NCBI GenBank assembly: GCA_014380965.1
Contig: JACMIV010000140.1
Coordinates: forward strand, 1 to 7,824
Direction of reading: 5' to 3'
Source of the DNA: Rhizobiaceae bacterium
Lineage (GTDB): Bacteria; Pseudomonadota; Alphaproteobacteria; Rhizobiales; Rhizobiaceae
Length of the DNA stretch: 7,824 nucleotides
Both the position numbers and the translations under genes were made by a program. The notes below the pieces were generated by a model that made no database searches, was not told the origin of the DNA, and saw only the letters and a program-made list of their open reading frames with translations. Of this stretch, positions 1 to 4,528 are shown one piece after another; the stretch's first letter is position 1; each line of letters begins with the position of its first letter.

Positions 1-558
1 AAGACGCTGGCGGCCAAGAGCTTGGTGCAGCCGAAGGCGCGCGTCGGAACGCGGGCGCTGGACAGGAGCCGTTGGAACCTCTTCGACGCCGACGTCCTCC
101 TCTGGCGCTTCGAAGCGGGTCTCGACGAGGAACTGCTCGTCGACCTCTCCGAGATGCGCTCGGCCTTCGAGCCAGCCGCCTCGGCCATGGCTGCGCGGCG
201 GGCGAGCGCCGAAGACGTTGCTGCCCTCTACGAGATCGCCGCGCGCCTGGCCGACCCCGCTCACGACAAGATCTCGATCGCCCGCGTCGACCTCGAATTC
301 CACATCGCGATCGCAAGCGCCTCGAAGAACCCTTTCATGCAATCGGTGACGAACCTGATCGAGGCTGCGCTCGCCATCGCCTTCAAGCTCTCGTCGCCAG
401 CATCGGATCCCGCGAAGATCGCGGAATGCGCGGCCAACCATCGTCGGATCGTCGAGGCAATCGAAGCGCGCGACGAGGCGGCCGCTCGGCAGGCGATGCT
501 GCACGTCATCGACGCGGGAGCGGCGCGTATGCTGCTGGCGCTGGCCGACACGGGATGA
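1..558 (+). CDS. GntR family (FadR subfamily) transcriptional regulator, C-terminal part with FCD domain; 5' end outside window
   Basis: The frame is open from base 1 (Lys-Thr-Leu-Ala-Ala-Lys-Ser...) to the TGA at 556-558, giving 185 codons of a protein normally about 230-250 residues long. The first ~20 residues (VQPKARVGTRA) match the wing that ends the winged-helix DNA-binding domain, so the recognition helices lie upstream of the window. The next stretch, RSRWNLFDADVLLWRFE, is typical of FadR-subfamily regulators of sugar-acid genes such as DgoR. The FCD helical domain follows. It keeps the expected metal/ligand-site residues Asp97 and His101 (DLEFH), His147 (NHRRI) and His168 (MLHVI), counting from base 1. 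Members bind a small carboxylate or sugar acid and then release their operator. The ligand and target genes cannot be read from this window. An internal TTG at 22 is only an apparent start. No disruption is seen. Confidence 0.93.
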   Translation, partial: KTLAAKSLVQPKARVGTRALDRSRWNLFDADVLLWRFEAGLDEELLVDLSEMRSAFEPAASAMAARRASAEDVAALYEIAARLADPAHDKISIARVDLEFHIAIASASKNPFMQSVTNLIEAALAIAFKLSSPASDPAKIAECAANHRRIVEAIEARDEAAARQAMLHVIDAGAARMLLALADTG

Positions 559-625
559 CGCGTTTGAGACAGCGCGCGATCGTTTGGGTTGCGATGCAAA
601 ATCCGACGCGTCAGCTTCACGCATG

Positions 626-637
626 TGGTATAGACCA
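626..637. promoter_or_regulatory. Possible GntR/FadR-type operator (TGGT-N4-ACCA dyad)
   Basis: TGGTATAGACCA is an inverted repeat with half-sites TGGT and ACCA. FadR-subfamily regulators are known to bind dyads with such halves, though usually with a central spacing of about 3 bases rather than 4. It lies 68 bp after the stop of the FadR-type regulator and before the Nudix gene, and it overlaps a TATAGA sequence. A 4+4-bp dyad can occur by chance, so this is a weak inference. Confidence 0.2.
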
Positions 638-809
638 AGCTAGGCTGAACTGTCGCCAGCCCATATGATCGTGACGGCGGATTTTGCGGACGGGCTACAG
701 CGCAAGCATCGCGCTGGCGATGCAGGTGTTCAGCCCGGACGACGAAGACCGCCGGTCGCCGTCATCTCCGTCTCGCGATGGATGTCGACTTCGCGACGAC
801 GGCCTTATT

Positions 810-815
810 GGAGAA
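810..815 (+). promoter_or_regulatory. Shine-Dalgarno sequence supporting a TTG start of the Nudix gene
   Basis: GGAGAA stands 5 bases before the TTG at 821. No comparable purine run precedes the in-frame ATGs at 782 or 665. Third-position G/C also rises at this point: 7 of 13 codons between 782 and 820 end in G or C, against 12 of the first 14 after 821. Confidence 0.5.
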
Positions 816-820
816 CGTGC

Positions 821-1246
821 TTGAGCCAGAAGAGGGGGAACGTTCAGTACGGCGCTCTGCCCTACGCTGTAGGTCCAGATGGCGACTTGCGCATCTTGCT
901 CGTCACCTCGCGCGGGACGCGGCGCTGGATCATTCCGAAAGGTTGGCCGATGAAGTTCCGCCGGCCACACAAGGCGGCGGCGCAGGAGGCGTTCGAGGAG
1001 GCTGGTGTTATCGGCAAGTCCGAGAAACGCCCGATCGGCGTCTACGAATACGACAAGGTGACGGACGATGGCCTCGCGATCCGCTGTACGGTGACGGTGT
1101 TCCCGCTCGAGGTGCGCCATCTCGGAAGGACATGGCCGGAAGCAAGCGAACGCGACCGCCGATGGTTCAGCCAAACGGAAGCCGCCGAGCGCGTCGACGA
1201 GCCGCAGCTTCAGGACATGCTTCGGACCTATCGACCCTCGGCCTGA
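821..1246 (+). CDS. Nudix hydrolase, DIPP-like (diphosphoinositol-polyphosphate/diadenosine-polyphosphate type)
   Basis: From TTG 821 the product is 141 residues, a normal size for a single-domain Nudix protein. Alternative in-frame starts are ATG 782 (154 residues) and ATG 665 (193). TTG is preferred for its GGAGAA and for the codon-bias change. The conserved core begins at QYGALPYAV, followed by LLVTSRGTRRWIIPKGWPMK and the Nudix helix, where the Mg2+-binding glutamates of QEAFEEAG are intact. Two consensus positions of the box Gx5Ex7REUxEExGU differ: the first Glu is Arg and the Arg before the catalytic Glu is Gln. The PKGWPMK segment and the later WPE...RRWF (EASERDRRWFS) are typical of DIPP-like Nudix enzymes, which cleave nucleoside or inositol polyphosphates. 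The substrate is unknown. The gene stands alone, converging on the ExoD-family gene. Confidence 0.88.
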   Translation: MSQKRGNVQYGALPYAVGPDGDLRILLVTSRGTRRWIIPKGWPMKFRRPHKAAAQEAFEEAGVIGKSEKRPIGVYEYDKVTDDGLAIRCTVTVFPLEVRHLGRTWPEASERDRRWFSQTEAAERVDEPQLQDMLRTYRPSA

Positions 1247-1254
1247 CCGCCCGC

Positions 1255-1269
1255 AGCTGAAAGACAGCT
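1255..1269. terminator. Small hairpin between convergent genes, weak terminator candidate
   Basis: AGCTG (1255-1259), loop AAAGA, CAGCT (1265-1269) forms a 5-bp stem 8 bases after the Nudix stop, inside the 63-bp gap between two convergent genes. There is no T tract on either strand, so it may not terminate transcription by itself. Confidence 0.2.
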
Positions 1270-1309
1270 TCGACCGGGCTGCAGCCGTATTGTGTTCGCC
1301 GCCGAGACC

Positions 1310-1969
1310 TCAGCCGAGGCTGGTCCGGATCAGGAAGATCGCGCCCTTGAACAAGGCGTAGACGACACCGTAGACGATCACGACCGACACGATCGCGGTG
1401 ACGAAACCGCTGATGATCCAGACGCCGTCCCTTTCCAGAAGACCCAGCGAGAACATGCAGATGGCAAGTGCCGGCAGCATGTTGCCAAGCGGGATCGGCA
1501 GGAAGAGAATCAGCGCCAGGACGAGGCAGACCGCGCCGATGGCATACTCTGCCGGCGGGCGGGCGAGGACCTCGATCCGCGGCTTCAGCAGCCGTTCGGC
1601 CCAGGAGATCCAGGGCGCGGCCTTGCCGATCATGCCGGCGAAGTCATCCCGCAGCATCGACCGATCGGCGATCATGCGCGGCAGCCAGGGCCGGCGGGCG
1701 AATGTGAGCTGGGCAGCGAGGAAAATCAGCGGCGCGGCGAGAATCGTCGAGGTCCCGGGCGGGGTCGGCAGCGCGTTCGGCATCGCGAAGATCAGCATCA
1801 GCGCGCCGAAGGCCCGATCGTCCATGGCCGTCAGGATATCGCCGACCGAGACGCGCTCGCGGCTCGTGTCCTTCGCGATCGAGATCAGGATGTCGGCGAG
1901 CTTGCGTTGGGGGTGCTTGCGCGAGCCGCACGCGCCCGCTTCGCCGGACGGCTCGACGTTGGAAGACAT
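1310..1969 (-). CDS. ExoD-family exopolysaccharide synthesis protein, inner-membrane
   Basis: The 219-residue product from ATG 1969 matches the usual ExoD length of about 200-220. Family signatures are DRAFGALMLIFAMPNALPTP (51-70), PPGTSTILAAPLIFLAAQL (70-88), RPWLPRMIADRSM (93-105) and LPIPLGNMLPALAICMFSLG (157-176), followed by LLERDG (177-182). Hydrophobic segments at about 53-68, 74-90, 142-178 and 182-207 make it an integral membrane protein; the first ~25 residues are polar. Founding member ExoD of Sinorhizobium meliloti affects exopolysaccharide production, alkali tolerance and nodule invasion; its biochemical activity is not settled. The frame extends to a GTG at 2134, adding 55 residues, but 18 of those codons end in A or T against about 5 of the first 55 after ATG 1969, so the short form is preferred. 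The Shine-Dalgarno is weak: GAGG, 11 bases before the ATG. Kup lies 209 bp upstream on the same strand. Confidence 0.9.
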   Translation of the reverse strand: MSSNVEPSGEAGACGSRKHPQRKLADILISIAKDTSRERVSVGDILTAMDDRAFGALMLIFAMPNALPTPPGTSTILAAPLIFLAAQLTFARRPWLPRMIADRSMLRDDFAGMIGKAAPWISWAERLLKPRIEVLARPPAEYAIGAVCLVLALILFLPIPLGNMLPALAICMFSLGLLERDGVWIISGFVTAIVSVVIVYGVVYALFKGAIFLIRTSLG

Positions 1970-2085
1970 GCTCGTGTCCGCCTCGGCTTGTCCGCCAGCC
2001 GCCGTGTGGTCTGCGATCGCAACCGGGGGCGGGGATGGTGCCGTCGCCCGATCGGCGCTTCCGTCGGCACACGGCTGACAGCCTT

Positions 2086-2107
2086 GTTTCGCAGAAGACC
2101 GCGAAAC
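2086..2107. repeat. Inverted repeat GTTTCGC-8-GCGAAAC upstream of the ExoD-family gene
   Basis: A perfect 7-bp dyad (2086-2092 and 2101-2107) with an 8-base spacer lies in the 209-bp gap between the kup stop and the preferred exoD start. No T run follows on the minus strand, so a protein-binding site or RNA hairpin fits better than an intrinsic terminator. It may also be chance. If exoD used the GTG at 2134, this would be coding sequence. Confidence 0.3.
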
Positions 2108-2178
2108 CGCCGTCGTGTCGATGAGATGACCCACAAAGCCCCCGAGGAATGCCGCGTCGCGCTGGCCTTATGATGACT

Positions 2179-4074
2179 CTAAATGGTGAATTGTTGTCCC
2201 ATCTCGACCACCCGGTTGGTGGGAAGACAATAAAACCCCGACGTGTCGGCCGCCGAGAGCGCCATCGAGATGTAGAGTTGATCCTGCCAGAGCGGCATGC
2301 CGTTCTGCGAGGTCGCCCGAAAGGCGCGGCGCGACAGGAAGAACGATGTCGACATGATCTCGAACTTCAGCCCCTTCTTCTTGGCGAGCGACAGCGCCTT
2401 CGGCACGTTCGGCTCTTCCATGAATCCGAAGCTCAGGAAGACGCGGGTGAAGAGTTCGGACACTTCCTCGATCCTCACGCGCTCGTCGGGCGGCACGCGC
2501 GGCACGTTCTCGACGAGGATGGTCATGATGATGTTGCGCTCGTGGATCACGCCGTTGTGCTTGAGGTTGTGCATGAGCGCGCTCGGCGCAAGCTCGGTAT
2601 CGGATGTGAGGAAGACCGCCGTGCCGCGGGCGCGCATGGGCTTCGAGCGCTCCAGCATCCGCGTGAGGTCCGATAGCGCGATGCTCTCGCGGTGGGCCTT
2701 GCCGTAGGCGATGCGGCTGCCGCGGATCCACGTCCACATGACGAGCGACAGGATCGCGGCAAGCGCCAGCGGGGCGTAACCGCCGTCGAAGACCTTCAGC
2801 ATGTTCGACGACAGGAAGACGAGTTCGAGCAGGATGAAGGGCGCGACGACGGCCCCGGCGAGGATCGGCGGCCATTTCCAGCATTTCCAGAAGACGATGA
2901 AGCCGAGGATCGAGGTGACGACCATGTTGCCGGTGACGGCGATACCGTAGGCGCTGGCGAGCGCGCCGGAGGTCTGGAAGGTCCAGATGAGGACCATGAC
3001 GCCGACGAAGAGGAACAGATTGACCTTCGGAATGTAGATCTGGCCAAACTGCTCTTCGGACGTGTGGCGGATCTCGAGGCGCGGCAGGAGGCCGAGCTGG
3101 ATCGCCTGCTGCGTCAGCGAGAAGGCGCCTGTGATGACGGCTTGGCTCGCGATGACCGTCGCCATGGTGGCGAGGATGACGAGCGGCAGTTGGCCCCATT
3201 CGGGCGCGAGCAGGTAGAACGGATTTTCCAGGCTCGCCGGATCGGCCATGATCAGCGCGCCCTGGCCGAGATAGTTGAGCGCGAGCGCGGGAAAGACGAG
3301 GACGACCCAGGCGACCTGGATCGGCTTGCGGCCGAAATGGCCCATGTCGGCATAGAGCGCCTCGGCGCCGGTGATGGCGAGGAACACCGAGCCGATGACG
3401 ACGAGCGCCACCCAGCCGTGGTCGGCGGCGAAGAGGATCGCGTTCATTGGATTGAGCGCGAGGAGCACGTCTGGTCGATCGCCGATGTGGAGGAGGCCGA
3501 GAACGCCCATGACGATGAACCAGACCAGCGTGATCGGGCCGAAATAGGCGGCGATCTTGCCCGTGCCGCGGCTCTGCACCGCGAAGAGGACGATGAGGAT
3601 CGCCGTCGTGATGTGGAGGACATAGGCTTCGAGGCCGGGCGCGACGTATTTCAGGCCTTCGACGGCGGAGAGGACCGAGATCGCCGGCGTGATGATGGCG
3701 TCGCCGTAGAAGAGCGAGGCGCCGATGATGCCGATGACGATCAGGAAGTTGCGCCGTCCGAGCACTTTCTGCGCGAGCGCCAGCAGCGACAGCGTGCCGC
3801 CCTCGCCGTTGTTGTCGGCGTTGAGGATGAGGAGGACGTATTTGACCGTGACGATCAGCGTCAGCGCCCAGACCAGCATCGAGACGACGCCGATCACCTC
3901 GACATCGGTGAGGCCGCCCTCGCTCGAATGGACCAGCGCTTCGCGCAGCGCGTAGAGAGGGCTCGTGCCGATGTCGCCGTAGACGACGCCGATGCAGCCG
4001 AGCAGCAAGGTCCAGAACCCGGCGGCGTGCGTTTGCTCGCGCGAGGAATGCGTGTCTGCTGCGTCTACGGCCAA
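2179..4074 (-). CDS. kup: Kup-family low-affinity K+ uptake transporter (K+/H+ symporter)
   Basis: The complete product is 631 residues, within the usual 620-635 of bacterial Kup proteins. It imports K+, probably with H+, across the inner membrane. An N-terminal membrane domain of about 12 helices (roughly residues 18-452) is followed by a cytoplasmic domain of about 180 residues. Kup/HAK/KT signatures are all intact: GVVYGDIGTSPLYAL (29-43), NADNNGEGGTLSLLAL (85-100), GASLFYGDAIITPAISVLSA (118-137), GAEALYADMGHFG (236-248), NYLGQGAL (267-274) and SQAVITGAFSLTQQA (310-324). Acidic residues at the positions expected for ion or proton handling (Asp34, Asp125, Glu237) are present. The C-terminus FYCLPTNRVVEMG is also typical. 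The start is a TTG with GGAGA 6 bases before it; no other start lies near the first helix. It precedes the ExoD-family gene on the same strand. Rhizobial-type genomes often carry more than one kup, so the paralogue number is not known. Confidence 0.97.
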   Translation of the reverse strand: MAVDAADTHSSREQTHAAGFWTLLLGCIGVVYGDIGTSPLYALREALVHSSEGGLTDVEVIGVVSMLVWALTLIVTVKYVLLILNADNNGEGGTLSLLALAQKVLGRRNFLIVIGIIGASLFYGDAIITPAISVLSAVEGLKYVAPGLEAYVLHITTAILIVLFAVQSRGTGKIAAYFGPITLVWFIVMGVLGLLHIGDRPDVLLALNPMNAILFAADHGWVALVVIGSVFLAITGAEALYADMGHFGRKPIQVAWVVLVFPALALNYLGQGALIMADPASLENPFYLLAPEWGQLPLVILATMATVIASQAVITGAFSLTQQAIQLGLLPRLEIRHTSEEQFGQIYIPKVNLFLFVGVMVLIWTFQTSGALASAYGIAVTGNMVVTSILGFIVFWKCWKWPPILAGAVVAPFILLELVFLSSNMLKVFDGGYAPLALAAILSLVMWTWIRGSRIAYGKAHRESIALSDLTRMLERSKPMRARGTAVFLTSDTELAPSALMHNLKHNGVIHERNIIMTILVENVPRVPPDERVRIEEVSELFTRVFLSFGFMEEPNVPKALSLAKKKGLKFEIMSTSFFLSRRAFRATSQNGMPLWQDQLYISMALSAADTSGFYCLPTNRVVEMGQQFTI

Positions 4075-4080
4075 GAAACA

Positions 4081-4085
4081 TCTCC
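4081..4085 (-). promoter_or_regulatory. Shine-Dalgarno sequence that fixes the TTG start of kup
   Basis: Read on the minus strand, GGAGA stands 6 bases before the TTG at 4074. An ATG that overlaps the end of this GGAGA is in another frame and does not lead into Kup. The TTG is the only start codon in the Kup frame ahead of the first membrane helix, so spacing and frame agree. Confidence 0.75.
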
Positions 4086-4336
4086 GGCGTCGCGGCGCCC
4101 CGACGCGAACGCGATCCGAGGCCTGACGACGTCCATAGCATCGAACGGGAGCGCGAAGGAGTCGCGTGGCCCTTGTCGGGGGGGCTTGGTAGTCGGATTG
4201 TTGTCGCGGCGCAACCTTTGGCGCGGCGGAAGGCGGCCGAGACGACCCGCGGGCAGATCGGTCCGCCTCGTCTCGGGCCTGATACCATGAGCCCTAACGT
4301 TTGACCGTTGCGCGTTGTCGCAACCCCCCCCGCTGC

Positions 4337-4388
4337 CCTCCTGAGCTTGTCGAGGGGGAGATGGCCGCCCTTCGACAAGCTCAGGAGG
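4337..4388. repeat. Dispersed palindromic repeat (CCTTCGACAAGCTCAGG type)
   Basis: Left arm CCTCCTGAGCTTGTCGA (4337-4353) and right arm TCGACAAGCTCAGGAGG (4372-4388) are perfect 17-bp inverted copies. They are extended inward by GGG (4354-4356) against CCC (4368-4370) with a one-T bulge, leaving a loop of about 11 bases. Outside the arms, a C8 tract (4324-4331) could pair with GGGGG (4394-4398) across an internal loop. From general knowledge, the core CCTTCGACAAGCTCAGG recurs in intergenic DNA of many alphaproteobacteria, so this is probably one of many copies in this genome, REP/MITE-like. No transposase is nearby. Only one copy is in the window, so the repeat status is inferred. Confidence 0.8.
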
Positions 4389-4444
4389 CCAGAGGGGGTT
4401 TGCCGCAGAACCTTGCGGTTTACGGTCAGCGCCGTGCGTATGAA

Positions 4445-4480
4445 ACGCCAATGCCCGGAGGGGCGTCCGGGCATTGGCGT
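4445..4480 (-). terminator. Strong hairpin terminator after the RND efflux operon
   Basis: ACGCCAATGCCCGGA (4445-4459) and TCCGGGCATTGGCGT (4466-4480) form a perfect 15-bp stem with a 6-base loop, beginning 48 bases past the stop of the RND pump gene. On the minus strand the stem is followed by TTCATA, a short and imperfect T run, so it may be a weak intrinsic terminator or mainly protect the mRNA 3' end. Position and stem quality make it the likely end of the efflux transcript. Confidence 0.7.
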
Positions 4481-4528
4481 CTTCGTGGCATGGGGCTGGA
4501 ACGGCTCCGGGCGGGCGCGGTTCAGGGC

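Larger units (their letters stand above)
559..820. other. Gene-free leader between the GntR regulator and the Nudix gene, rich in small inverted repeats
   Basis: No reading frame here has convincing coding character. The frame of the Nudix gene stays open back to an ATG at 665, but that part would encode an Arg-rich stretch with poor third-position G/C. Visible structure: an 8-bp inverted repeat TGACGCGT/ACGCGTCA (556-563 and 606-613) that begins on the regulator's stop codon; a TGGT-N4-ACCA dyad at 626-637; and two mutually exclusive hairpins, CAGCGC-7-GCGCTG (698-716) and GCATCGC-4-GCGATGC (706-723). I see no clear -35/-10 pair. TATAGA at 629-634 could be a -10 box but has no matching -35. 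Confidence 0.6.
4075..4528. other. Gene-free region: kup leader, dispersed palindrome and efflux-operon terminator
   Basis: Both flanking genes are on the minus strand, so transcripts leaving the RND gene cross 4528 to 4445, and a kup promoter should lie between about 4320 and 4085. I see no confident -35/-10 pair. Open frames crossing this block on either strand give Pro/Arg-rich products containing translated palindrome (ELVEG, SLSKG) and no domain, so none is called. The block contains a G7 tract (4178-4184), a C8 tract (4324-4331), a long palindrome (4337-4388), a small CCGCA-6-TGCGG hairpin (4403-4418) and a terminator-like hairpin (4445-4480). Confidence 0.7.

Noticed and set aside
261..638. 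Minus-strand open frame of 125 codons opposite the GntR regulator
   Set aside because: Ala/Ser-rich antisense shadow of the FCD domain, with no domain of its own.
1292..2173. Plus-strand open frame of 293 codons opposite the ExoD-family gene
   Set aside because: Antisense shadow rich in Asp, Arg and Gln; the minus strand encodes a clear ExoD-family membrane protein.
2692..4290. Plus-strand open frame of 532 codons opposite kup
   Set aside because: It is an antisense shadow of kup: Asp/Glu/Arg-rich composition typical of the complement of GC-biased membrane-protein codons, no recognisable domain, and no sensible start context. Kup on the other strand has full family signatures.
4337..4388. 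Palindrome as a CRISPR repeat or terminal inverted repeats of a transposon
   Set aside because: Only one unit is present with an 11-base loop, no spacers, and no transposase between or beside the arms.
4301..4418. TTGACC at 4301 as a plus-strand promoter -35 box
   Set aside because: No acceptable -10 at 16-18 bases and no plus-strand gene downstream.
4065..4451. Minus-strand open frame of 128 codons between the RND gene and kup
   Set aside because: It is built largely from the palindrome (ELVEG...RQAQEG) and Arg/Pro-rich leader sequence; no Shine-Dalgarno and no family resemblance.
2168..4474. Minus-strand open frame of 768 codons overlapping kup in another frame
   Set aside because: Arg/Pro/His-rich out-of-frame reading that also runs through the palindrome; no homology features. 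The Kup frame is clearly the real one.
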